In this document: positions 1-11,384 of the stretch, piece after piece
Numbering within the stretch: the stretch's first letter is position 1
Layout of the letters: the number at the start of each line of letters is the position of its first letter
Source: Polytrichum commune
Taxonomy: Eukaryota; Streptophyta; Polytrichopsida; Polytrichales; Polytrichaceae
Assembly (NCBI GenBank): GCA_950295325.1
Contig: OX485804.1
Coordinates: forward strand, 24,676,001-24,740,000
Reading direction: 5' to 3'
Length of the DNA stretch: 64,000 bases
Made by a program: the position numbers and the translations under genes
The notes under the pieces: generated by a model
Seen by the model: only the letters and a program-made list of their open reading frames with translations
The model's database searches: none
Told to the model about the DNA's origin: nothing

Positions 1-24
1 TTTCAGGCCTTGGACAAATACCAA

Positions 25-190
25 AATAACTATGGTTAACTAGATTTTTTTCAATACATTTTAGGTAACAACCATAGTTAACTAGAAAAATTTCAAACCA
101 ATTTGAAGAACAACTATAGTTAACTAGAAAATTTTAAGACCAAATTCAAGAACAACTTTAATTGATTAGAAAAACTCCAAGTCTTATTAC
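25..190. repeat. AT-rich degenerate tandem repeat
   Basis: About four imperfect units of roughly 40 bp, each containing a core like CTATAGTTAACTAGAAAA followed by a T/A-rich stretch. A second small patch of the same core lies at 841-955, and a single inverted copy at about 9310-9330. There is no open frame of note. This is a minor low-complexity repeat, or the interior of an old transposable element. Confidence 0.6.
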
Positions 191-454
191 ATATTCGAAG
201 AAGTTTGCCTAAAATAACATTATTCATATGCATAGTAATGTTATTTCGGTCTGAGTGTGGGGAATATTCAGTGGAATATTGTCAGTCCCACATAACATTG
301 CAATGCGTCTGAATAATGTTATGCTTGAGTTGCTTGAGTTGAGGGTCTTTAATATGCTCGGGCCATCAAGAAGCATCAAGAAACTCCTTTATACCATCAC
401 TCACATTGTTGGGCTCCAAAACAACCTCCATGTACACCACCAACACAAATAACA

Positions 455-795
455 CACTACACCATATATGATATTTAGTGTTTGATTAGATTTAGTGTTG
501 TTACCACCCTGTCTTGCTCAACACTAATTTTCAATTCTTTGATAATTAGTGTTACACATAAATGTACCACCACCTTCCCTACCGCCACCTCCCTTCTCCT
601 TTTATCATTGTTAAAAAAAAATTCCATATCCTTACTCACACTAACTTCATGCATGTAACTTCCACAGATTACCATAGTTGATATTTAGTATTTGAGTTTA
701 CATTCAATGTTACTTACTTTCATAGGGTTAGTGATGTTTAGTGTATGCATTCGTATTTTGTGTATTAAACACTAAATATAATATCTAGTGTAGTG
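455..795. mobile_element. CACTA-type MITE, 341 bp
   Basis: The element starts with CACTACACCATATATGATAT and ends with the inverted version (ATAATATCTAGTGTAGTG). It is flanked on both sides by the trinucleotide ACA (452-454 and 796-798). CACTA ends plus a 3-bp target duplication are the signature of the CACTA superfamily. It contains no transposase, so it is non-autonomous. Subterminal copies of the motif ATTTAGTGTT occur inside both ends. Confidence 0.75.
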
Positions 796-1617
796 ACATT
801 ACAACACCGCAACAAAATTCCGTGGATAAGCTGCGCTCAACTTTAGTTAACTAGATTTAACTAGAGTTAACTAGATTTTTTGGCGAAACAAATTTAAAAC
901 AACTATAGTTAATTATATTTTCTGACAAGTCAAATCGCAAACAACCATAGTTGTGAAAGGCAAGTAGTTAACTAATACTTGAATTAGTTGGCTAGTTGTC
1001 CAAGGTTTGGAAGATTTTGCTTTCGGCCTTGATGGGTTAAAATTCCACGTGAGGGCCCTACATCTTATGCAAGTGGCATAGATGTCCAAGAGTTCTAGTA
1101 ATAACATCATGGGTCATGCCATAACTGTGTAGGCATGATTTCCGATGCCATTCAACACGTACCGAGCCTTCAACACGTACTAGCAATCTGTCAAAGTTGC
1201 TAGTTATGTTTCAAATACTTAACTTTCAAGTCCCTCGTAAATCAAGGTAATAAAATCTAGGTTAGAATTATATGTGTGTGCATAATGTAAAATCTAGACC
1301 AATTATCTGTAAGAGAGGACATAGAAAAATGAACTATTTAGAAATAATTAAACCCTTCATGTTTTCTTCAGCTCGATTCGGACTCCTCAGTGACATACTG
1401 CATTTTGTAATTGTACAACATGAATATAGATTATGACATGGCTTTGGGAAATAGTGATAACTCAATGTCTTGCAAGGCTATTCTTCTTGGAGTTTGAACA
1501 CAAATGAACAAGGAGAGTTTGATGAAGATTTTATTTCATCTAGTATAAAGAAAGAATACACAATTGGTACAAACAAGTTAAAAGCAGTTAGGGTCAATAT
1601 GTGAGTTGGAGGTGCAA

Positions 1618-1978
1618 AACTACACTAAAAAGGATATTTAGTGTTTGATACAGTAAATACGAACGCTTACACTAAATGTCAATAACCTTATGAAAGTAAG
1701 TAACATTAAATGTAAACTCAAACACTAAATATTAACTATGGTAATATGTGGAAGTTTACATGTTTGAAATTAGTGTTAGTAAGGATATGAAGAAAAATAA
1801 TTAAATTTAAAAAAAAATGATATCCATGCTTCACAAAAAGGGAGGTCCAAGTAGGGAAAGCAACAACATATTTATGTCTAACACTAATTATCAAGGAATT
1901 GAAAATTAGTGTTGAACATGGTAGGGTGGTAACAACATTAAATATAATCTAACACTAAATATCCTTTCTAGTGTAGTG
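1618..1978. mobile_element. CACTA-type MITE, second copy of the 455-795 family
   Basis: The right end (AAGGATATTTAGTG read inward, ending CTAGTGTAGTG) and the left end (ACTACACTAAAAAGGATATT) form a terminal inverted repeat related to the element at 455-795. The interior also matches that element, in inverted orientation. The first base of the left CACTA end is mutated and I see no clean 3-bp duplication, so this copy looks older. It is non-coding. Confidence 0.65.
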
Positions 1979-4098
1979 GGTTATTGTGGGAATTATGTAA
2001 GGTATCTAAAACGCCTTGAACAAACAATTTCAACAATTTTCCCTCTTATACAACTTGGGGTAATATTTTCATAGACTAATTTTTGAGATAGCAATTCAAT
2101 TATGATCTCGACTATGTTGATTGTCAAAGTGAGGATTTTTTGCATTTGTGGTCATAGTTATATTTGGAGCCTCAAATTGGTTAGTGTCAAGCATGTCCCA
2201 ATTTGTTGAAAACAAGAAAGAACCAATAATAATCCTTGCCCAACAACACATGATCCCTCCCATCCTAACTCCCTAACTCCCTCTTCCTTCTTTGAAGAGC
2301 CCACTTTCCAAAAGGAAGGTAAAACATCTTATCCATGTATCAACTCGCAAGGGGCAACCTCTGCACAACTTAAGATCAATGGGCTCAAATTCACGTTGGG
2401 TGGAAAACACAAATGTTTGTTTGTTGTTTGTTTTACGCCATTGAGACAAATAGAGTGCATCTTATCTCTTTAAAATATCCATAAAACGTCAGTTGGGGGG
2501 ATGTAATTCCCTTATACAACCATGAACCAAGTGAGATAAAGGGATATCCTCAAGGGGACATAATGCCCATATTCATGAGATGTTCGGCACTTTTGACAAA
2601 TATATGCAAGAATACACCTGACACATTCCCAATTTCTTTTGTAAAGATCCTTTATTGATAGTTTGATAAATTATACTATGAAGTATAAACTAAGACCCTA
2701 TCTTTCATCCCATTTGAAGATATCATGACAAGTGACCACTTTTATGACCACACTTATGCTTTTAAAGGTACACATGCCAAAATCGGTTTTCATACTATAT
2801 ATGATGATTGAATAAAAAGCCCATCTACCTTTTTTTTTCTTGGGGGGGGAGGGGGGGGGGTCGCAATATTGTTGTCAATATTATGATAAATTAAGCAATA
2901 AGGTGCATGGTTGTCAATCGGTTCATTTTCATGTTCTCCAATTTCTATGGATTAGATCAATACAAGAAAACTTGTGATACATTGGCAAATCTACGACAAA
3001 GCATCAACAAAAATCAGATTGAAATCAAACCTCTCCTGATTTAGTTATGATTATTGAAAGTGCACAGTTGTTGACTCCTTAACTTAAACGCAAAGGTCCA
3101 CCCGATTGTGTTCACTATTGAGTGTAGAGCCCGGAGGGTGGACTCTTCATTGGAAACCTAAATGATGTACATGCGTGAAATCAACCCATTACATACGAGA
3201 AATTTATAAAGCAAAATAAAATGTATACGTACTAAGGGCATGCTAGAAAATGGTATTATGTATTCATCCTAAGCTTCTCAATTTAATGTGATAAATGCCT
3301 CCACTACATATACAAACTATATGTCATGAATTGAATAGGCCTTTACTGTATATAAAACTCCAATTTCATTGTTCAATGAGAAAGTCATTGAACGTTTCTC
3401 ATCTATAGCATGTCACTCAACGATTGTATCAAGCAAACAAAGACAAGAGCACAACACCTTAGTGACAATCCGGAGAGAAAAACTAAAGGAAGCCCATGAG
3501 AGCTCCAAGAGCCTCTAGGTTGTAAATACTTAGAACCCAAATGCAAACCCTAACAAAATAGACATGCTAGTCATTGAGGACTATGTCCATATGACAACAA
3601 TGGATGGAAACATGAAGTGGATGAAACTAGCACATCTATTGTCAATTCTATCTCTAAACCTTAGAGGCCCCTCTTTGTACACTTACCTTTACTTCAAGAA
3701 ATTAATAGCCTTTTTAGATGTACACACTAGAGAAAATTTATACATCTCCCTTATGTATAGTATGCCTCATATAATACCCCTTTTTACACTCACATTAGTT
3801 CATGGGTGGTGTGAAGAGTCTGCCCCCAGGGGGTGTAGAGTGTGTGATAATAGTCGAAGACATAGTCCGGTCGCTTTTAAACATGTGTCTTCATGATGTT
3901 TGCTTTGTGGTCCTCACTAAACCACATACCAATCAAATGTAGGGATACAATTAAGAAGAGGAACCAAATAACAACCGGATACCTTACTAAGTATTCATTG
4001 CTCTTTCATGGATTGCATTTGATGTTGATAACTCATTTCGGTATAAGGTACAAATCTCGAGGACTCTGAGAAGGATCCTCCAAAGCACCGTACTTCTG
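1979..4098. other. Non-genic stretch with dispersed repeat
   Basis: No gene is supported here. A homopolymer G tract lies near 2845-2863. The part from about 2905 to 3990 belongs to a dispersed repeat family that recurs, diverged, at about 9540-10200, 29297-29679 (a short TIR-bounded form) and 62640-63075. Shared landmarks are the text around AATGTGATAAATGCCT and the block around GGAAACCTAAATGA. The 110-codon open frame at 3564-3896 lies inside this repeat and shows no recognisable domain. Confidence 0.5.
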
Positions 4099-4771
4099 AG
4101 GTAGACGAGGCTAATGTGGACACCTTTGACTTTGTGGAATCATCCAACCGATGGATTTGAGCATTAGAAGCTTGAGCATGTTAGCAATTGTGAATTAGGA
4201 CCAAAGACTTTGAAATTGTTGAAGAGTTGAGGAGGGTGTTGATATAGGCTCCGGAATCAAAGATTCTCTACTTCCCAATGTGGTGTTATAGGGTGGGATT
4301 CTTTTATCGTTCATTGTTGTTTAATGTGGACAACATCAATAGTAGATTCTACATGGGTCATTTGCCAATGAAAATCAAGTTGGATGTTGATGTTGGTTGT
4401 GTCATGTCTCTCAAGTGGTCACATGTAAGATAATATGTTGTTGGATTGTTTTTTCATTATAGAATACCCACAATACAAATTGGTCGGCACCTCACAACCA
4501 CATATCGCCTCCTAATCAGCCCAAGTTGTCGCCTCCTAATTAGCCCACCTCGGGCACAAATATCAAGCGTATCGATGGATAGCACTCCTTAGTATGGAGG
4601 ATAGTGGGTGTAGTTTGACTTTTGCAAAGGTGACTAACCCAAATATCATCAATCAGGTGGCTAAATCACCATGTATTACTCACCCACCAAATTAAAGTAA
4701 TTGTACTAACAATTGAGAACCAAAAATAGGTGTACAATTAAGGAAGCTAACTAAATTAGCCTCGTCTACCT
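4099..4771. mobile_element. TIR MITE (AGGTAGACGAGG family), copy A
   Basis: The terminal inverted repeat AGGTAGACGAGGCTAAT at the left is matched by ATTAGCCTCGTCTACCT at the right. A second, inverted copy of the whole unit lies at 32569-33209, where the flanks are a clean TA duplication. Here the right flank is TA and the left is TG, probably mutated. It is about 0.67 kb and non-coding. TA flanks suggest a Tc1/mariner-type origin, but I cannot confirm the superfamily. Confidence 0.65.
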
Positions 4772-5120
4772 TAAGCTTCATACGGTTGTGCAATGGACAG
4801 ACTAGTAAGATATATCATATGAGTATAAGTAGACCAAGCAATAGATTATAGAGGCTCCCTTGTATGTAAGGTACAAACTTTCACTACAACCATAATACAT
4901 ATGCGTCTTGGGCAATTGACATGTGTCACTTGAAAAATTGTCATGTGTCACTAAAATCTGTAAATCTATCACATTTCTAGGTTTGCAGTTTTCCTTCAAT
5001 GACACATCACTACCAACATATGAGTACTTGTCTTGCTTGGTGAAAGAATAACGCAAATCTATCACTTTGTCATATTTGTAATTTTTCTATATGACAATAG
5101 GACAAGTTTTTAGTGATGTG

Positions 5121-5659
5121 CACTAGTTATGGTATTTAGTGTCACGCACTCTATTTGCGAAGGGCCTAAACTAGATGCCTAGAGGTGTCAAAGTGCCACG
5201 CTTGCTAATTGCCAATACGATTTCATTTGTCAACGTAAGTAACTTCTTCAAGTGATAACATATACATTATGACATTTAGAGTAGCACATCGGAATACTTT
5301 AGATTAAAGTCTTGCGTTTTAGTATGCAAGGAGAAAGAGATTTTTGAGTGTACTAATGGTAAGTGTAATGTGTTTACATTTTAGTATGCAAGAAGAAGAT
5401 ATTCTTGAGCATTCTAATGGCAAGTGTCATTTGTGTACACTTTAGTCAACTTTTAGACCACTGTGTAACATAGGTATGCAACTCATAACATTATTGAACA
5501 TACTCATGCCAAAATATTGATAAGCACGCTTGAACACCAAGTGTCATGAGGTGACACTTATGTGAAGTTCTTAATCTTCAATGCAACCAAGCATATGGCT
5601 TAAAATAAGATGAGTGACACTATTACGCATGTGACATTGAATACCATAATTGGTGTAAT
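5121..5659. mobile_element. CACTA-like MITE, about 540 bp (copy 1)
   Basis: The ends read CACTAGTTATGGTATTTAGT and, inverted, (TAT)TACACCAATTATGGTATT. A related copy at 45418-45965 aligns over its length in the same orientation (for example the shared text around AAACTAGATGCCTAGAGGT). The subterminal ATTTAGTG motifs resemble the shorter CACTA MITEs at 455 and 1618. It is non-coding, and no clear 3-bp duplication is visible. Confidence 0.55.
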
Positions 5660-6038
5660 ACAATTGTCCAAGACTCGTATGCTTGTAGTGCATGTTGATT
5701 CCCAAGACTTGTATGTTGGTAGTGATTACTAAGCATGGGATGCTACTCAGCATGCAATAGGGAATCATTCACCAAGGGCATATGAATATTTTGGATGAGG
5801 TTTCAACTGCTAACAAACTTAGCCTTAAGTGGAAGGGCTCGAGGGTTGCATTATTTTAATGAAAAATGCAAAAGGCCTCAATCTTTAAGGGGGATTGTGT
5901 TCCCTTAAATAAAAAGGGAAAGCCGTATGTATGATTCATTGTTATGCTATGTGGGCCATATGTGTATCTTATGTGGTCACTTTTCTTAATTGGACACGCA
6001 AATCAAGTAGTATATGATATGGATCTCACTTTAGAATA

Positions 6039-6397
6039 CCGTAACACCATAGCAGGTTCGCCACATGCCGCACGAATATTTAATTTTTTTGAAAAAATAA
6101 GGTTCGCGTTCCAAAAATAGATTTTTTTGAATTTCGTCTTCTCATTTATTGGATTAAAAATCATTCGTGTTTAGGGTGGGAAAGATGTGCAGAAATTTCA
6201 TTCTAATTGCGTTTTTCATCCATTTATGGCGACCCAACTTGTTTAAACCTAAGTCATTACCCTAATCCTGATTTTATGTCTTTTCGTTTTTATCACAGTA
6301 TAATTTGAGAGTTATTCGTTTCTCTTTGCCTGTAATTTTTGTTTTTTTACGTTTTTTTTGGGAATTATTTATGAACGAACCTGCTATGGTGTTACGG
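6039..6397. mobile_element. TA-flanked MITE, 359 bp
   Basis: A perfect terminal inverted repeat CCGTAACACCATAGCAGG (continuing to TTCG) occurs at both ends, with TA on each side (6037-6038 and 6398-6399). The interior is AT-rich and non-coding. It appears to have landed inside an older dispersed repeat whose two halves lie at about 5940-6036 and 6400-6450. The intact inverted repeats suggest a fairly recent insertion. Confidence 0.75.
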
Positions 6398-7465
6398 TAG
6401 ACACCAAATTGACACATGATATGAGGAGATTGTATGTGTGCTAGAAATTTAAATATCACTATATGATCAATAATTAGCACAATGGAGAGCATAACATTTA
6501 GTAGCAATGCTAGCAAAGTATCCTATGAGTACCCATAATATTACCTCAACAAGAAGGGAAAAGCTTGCAAAGCAAGAGTGAAGGAATAGGGCATTAATAA
6601 TAATAAAATAGTAGCTTCAAAAAGGTGTGAAAAGGTTTCCAAGGTGAGTTGCGGAAGACATTTCAAAAAGTACAACTACCTTTTTGACCCAACTGACTTT
6701 TCTTGTTGCTTTTATAGCTGTTTGGATTTGTTTAGATTTTGATTTAACCTAGATTAGAACATGTACCACCATTTGGCATTAGTGTTGTTCTAGAGACCGA
6801 CATAGTTAATTCTAAATAGTGAAAGTAAATATCCAAATAAATCTAAAAAGTAGCTTTGGAAGAACTTAAAGGTATTACTCTTTTACTAGAAAAAGAGCAT
6901 CAAAATGGTGTGTGCTCATCTTATGCTCTTTTGAAGAGGTCATTTTGAGCTTTCTACAAGTTAATGGTATGAAAGCCTAGCAATCACCGAAAGAGAAAGA
7001 AAATCTCAGGGTGGCAAATATTCGTATTACATATTATCGTGTTTTGGTTCAAGTCATTTTAGAGTACTGATCTCATACTCCATAATATTTATACTCTTAA
7101 TGGGTTGATGTAAATTTGTAGGCTGAAGCTAGAGAGTTTAAAAAACATAACCTTATATTATATTGAGTCATGGTACAATATGATTATATGTATTTAATCT
7201 CTCATGTTTAAAATTTTGAATAGGTATCCTAGGTTAAGAACCTCCACAAATTTGTCATTTATTTAGAGTTATATATATTTTTTGGTATTATGTCAAAGGT
7301 AAGGGCCACCCCCCACCCCCCCCCCCAAAAAAGAAAAAAATCCTCCTCCGATGGGCCCGTCCAAACTCTATGTACATTATATAGTGTTTCAAGAGGGTTC
7401 AAGATTATTACAAGCCCACACTAATTTGAAGGCCGAACTAACGCAGTGTCAATGTAAACTCATCC

Positions 7466-8133
7466 ATTGTGGATAAAGGGGCTCAAGTTAAAACAAGTCC
7501 CTTGCAAAATTGATGGCGCTATCGCATTCTAGTTAAACCCCGCTACTCTAATTTGAGGTCTTTTGATGTTATTTATAGAATAAAATTGTCAAAATATGGT
7601 CATTTGCAAGCTATAACATAATTCATTGCATTTTCATCTACACAATGGATGAGTTTACATAGACACCACAAACCCGTAGCCAAAACCATTGCCTAGGCCC
7701 AAGATAGCTTGTTTCTAGTGTAAGTTTCCACATATGGAGGCAAAAATGGTAAGTTTCAAAACAACCCGTGGGGCCATGCAAACTGCGGTTGGAATTCTTT
7801 GCAAGAAGGGACTTGAGTAAAAACAAGTCTCCTGCAAAATTGATGGTTGATGCATTCCTGTTAGACTCCACTGCACTAATTTGAGGTCTCTGATGCTATT
7901 TACATGATACAATTGTCTAAAATGGTCATTTTACAAGCTGTCATAAAATTCACTACATTTTCACCTACACAATGGATGAGTTTACACAGACACCACAAAT
8001 CCCTAGCCAAAACCACTGGCTGGGTCCAAGATAGCTTGTTTCTTGTGTAAGCTTCCACATATGGAGGCAAAGATGATAAGTTCCGAAACAGCTCGTCAGG
8101 CAGTCTAAACTGCAGTTGGAATTAGGGCAAAAG
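7466..8133. repeat. Two-copy tandem duplication, about 330 bp per unit
   Basis: Unit 1 (about 7466-7807) and unit 2 (about 7808-8133) align along their lengths. Shared landmarks are CACAATGGATGAGTTTACA, CAAGATAGCTTGTTTCT and TTTCCACATATGGAGGCAAA. Divergence is modest, with small indels. Short reverse-strand open frames exist (for example 7638-7871), but the two units do not keep a common frame, so I do not call a gene. The origin of the unit is unknown. Confidence 0.65.
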
Positions 8134-8139
8134 GTGTCA

Positions 8140-11100
8140 CCGTGCCCGCAAATAAATAACTTAATGGAAACGAGTCAAACGTTACGGGAGGATTTTAAAA
8201 ATTTTCATATGAAGAAAGCTTCCGTAACTTCCTCAACGTAAGTTAACATTTACAGGTTCAGTTTTTACGGTGGTTATTTTTTACCCCACACTCGACCTGC
8301 CTGTGGTAACTGTAGGTAACATGAAGCCTAGCCTACTACTAACCTCCCCTACCCTACAAGTTTCACCCAATCTTGAGGTGGCTATCTGCAAGACATACTA
8401 CTTATTAGAGGAGCCTATCTTAGGGCCACTTCACACACGAGACTGAGAGCCCGTGACCAGTACATGTCAAGCACTCTCATTGGTGGAAAAGGCGGTGCCG
8501 GTCCAAGTTCGCTACTTCACACTACGCTTGAGGGACCAACGGAGTATGTATGTGAATGCAAGATGGACGTAAACGTGTACATGGACCTACATGGCATTGA
8601 ATGGATCATGCTTCATGGTCACTTGGACTCTTTTCAAAAATCATCTCTTGGAGGTAGGCCTAACACAAAACTGAAAGACCATGACACTCCGAGTGCTCAC
8701 GACTGTTGGTTTATTCTATTATATCATGTGTGAGGACCCGCATGAATAACAATTCATTGAAATAGCATTTGGTTGAGGGTCAAATAAGGAGCATAACGGC
8801 TAATACGTTGGAGTAATAAGTTACCGATCTAAGTTATTGCGGACCGACAATTTTGTGGGCAGCTTTTATGGAGCTTAAGTTGTAACTTCCAGTTATGTGA
8901 GGTACATGGTACCTAGGTGGCCAAAAAGGTGTAAAGTTCCAAGTTCTCTAGCTCCCAATTGCTTTGGGAAAGTTCAGTTTTGGAAGAGTACATGACTGGT
9001 ATTGTCTTCAAAAGAAAAGAAAAGAAAAGAAAAAGAAAAAGAAGAAGAAGAAGAAGATTTAATGCCATTCACGTATCTAGAATGATGATCTCACATTTAT
9101 TGGCTCTGTCTGTAGGACAGAGACTATGCATCAACTTCTTCGTTTTAAGAGCAAATTTCCTAACCACTTTGTGTTTACACTTGGACGTTACTTGTTCTTG
9201 TTATTTTTGGTCCACTTTATTTAATGTGGATGTTAACTATAGTATATATAGTATATATATACACACACACACACATATATAAGTGCTCCCTAAAATGCAT
9301 TGAAAGAAATCTAGTTAACTATAGTTATTTCGGCAGTTCTTGATTATTTATTTTAAAAATTTCGGGTGATAAATGAATAGCTTCAATCCTTGACCCGTAT
9401 TTGAGAAGAAGGTGCACAAAATCTAATAAAGGTTTGGTATAGTGAATAGCCATGAATTGGCATGAGCAAAGTGGACAACTACAATTGTAGTCTTTCATAA
9501 TAAAGGACAGAGCCTCACGGTTCTACCGTTTTCTTGTTGATAGTACATTGATGATCCCAATCGGAGTTTAGCAAGGTGGACTTTTCATGGGAAACCTAAA
9601 TGACGTGCGTGGGTGACTGTGAATTAACATCCCCTATAGATGGGAACTTATATAGAGAAAAAAACCAAATGTATATGTACTAACATTAGGCTTGAAAATG
9701 GACTCATGTACTTGTACTAATATTTTCATCTCATTTGTATTTGTATTGAATCTAATATTAGAATGTGATAAATGCCTACACTACATACACAAAATATAAA
9801 TCATAAAAGAAATGGGCCTTTATTACATATATAATCCACTTTCACTTTCCAAAGTGAAAGATATTGAACCATTTTTCATCTATAGGATGTACTCATAATA
9901 ATATGACCCTAAAACACATGTCATTTGGATGAAATAAGGTAAATTGGATGAAACTAGCACATCTAATTCAATTTTCCTCTAAACCACAGGCCTGGGCCCC
10001 TATTGTACATCTACCTTTAGTTCAAAATTCTCGGTAGCCTTTTTAAATGCACACACTAGAGAAAAACAATACCTCTCCCTCATGTTTACTATGTACGCTA
10101 TTGCCTCAAATAATACCCCTTCTCACATTAGTTTGTACGCGGTATGAAGAGTCCACCCCCGGGGATTGGCATGTGTTATTATTCGGAGTTACACAATGCT
10201 ATAACTATTTAACAAGAGTGTAATGTTACCAAACATAGTCATTTATGTTCAATAATGTTTAAACAACCTACCGAACTTTCGTTAGTAAGAATGGAAATCC
10301 TGAATAAGATGTTATCGCATTGCATAACTTTGAATAATAACACACATTGAATGGGATAATGTATATAGTAGGGTATGGATGTTTGAGGATATTTTTTGTT
10401 TCGATACCATTCGGAAATGGGGGTTTATAAATCATGCTTGATATTTCATATCTACATTAAATTATTCAAGTATCAATATGATTTAAAACAATATTGACCC
10501 AAATAACAACTCGGGTATGCAACGATTCTCTCACTTGGAGATACATGGTAAATACCCATCAAATATCAAAATTTGATTGTGATTACTGCTCATCATTGAA
10601 TTGACATGTACTTATTGCATTAAACCTCAAAGTTAAAAGCACCTTAGAAGGCTCCGTATCAACATCCTTATCAAAACCTTGGCAGGCAACAAACACCGTT
10701 GGATAAGCACCACAATAAACACTTCACAAGAGACATGGCATGTGAGTCAATCTCCTTGATCGAACACCTATATTTAATTGGTGCATTAAAGTTAAGAATG
10801 GACACCAACAAGCCCCCGACAAGATATTGGGCACAATGAGATTGGACTATGGGCTCAAATATATTAGCCATTTAAGGTTTAATAGCTAACACAATTGGTG
10901 AGCATGTGTGATCACTCAAAGAGAAAGGGAATCTTCACGATGATTTGCTTTAACTTTTGTAAAGCTTATTTGAACTCCCATCCAAAGCTTTGAATGACAA
11001 CATGCGTGATTCACACTTGATGATACAATTTTCAGACGTTCCAATGGCACGGGGTCGACATTCCCTAAAAATTAGAAACTACGTGCGGCCAAAAATAGGG

Positions 11101-11384
11101 TCTTTTTTGATGATGGTATCAAAAAATTTGAAGTGGTTTCAAAATAAAAATAAGCCCCACACAATATGTAAATTTGAGTTCAAAATAACGTAAGAGGAAT
11201 ACTTAAGTCTTGTGGGAGGTTTTAGAAGTCTTTTGGTCATGCACGTCCAAGGCACTACAATTTTCTCCCACTGCTGGAATATGTAAGTTATAGGTAGGTC
11301 GAATGTTTTTGTAAGTGGTTTCTAGAAGAAAAAAAACTATTGTTGTGTATTCCCAAAGTTGAATAAATTAATAATTTGGGTAAA
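8140..11384. other. Non-genic stretch with microsatellites and dispersed repeats
   Basis: No gene is supported. It contains an AG-rich tract near 9010-9057 and a (TA)n(CA)n microsatellite at about 9241-9282. About 9540-10200 is a diverged copy of the repeat also seen at 2905-3990. About 10790-10990 is a copy of another dispersed family that recurs at 23870-24060 and 36905-37090 (shared text around AATGAGATTGGACTATG and AGAGAAAGGGAATCTTC). Confidence 0.45.
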
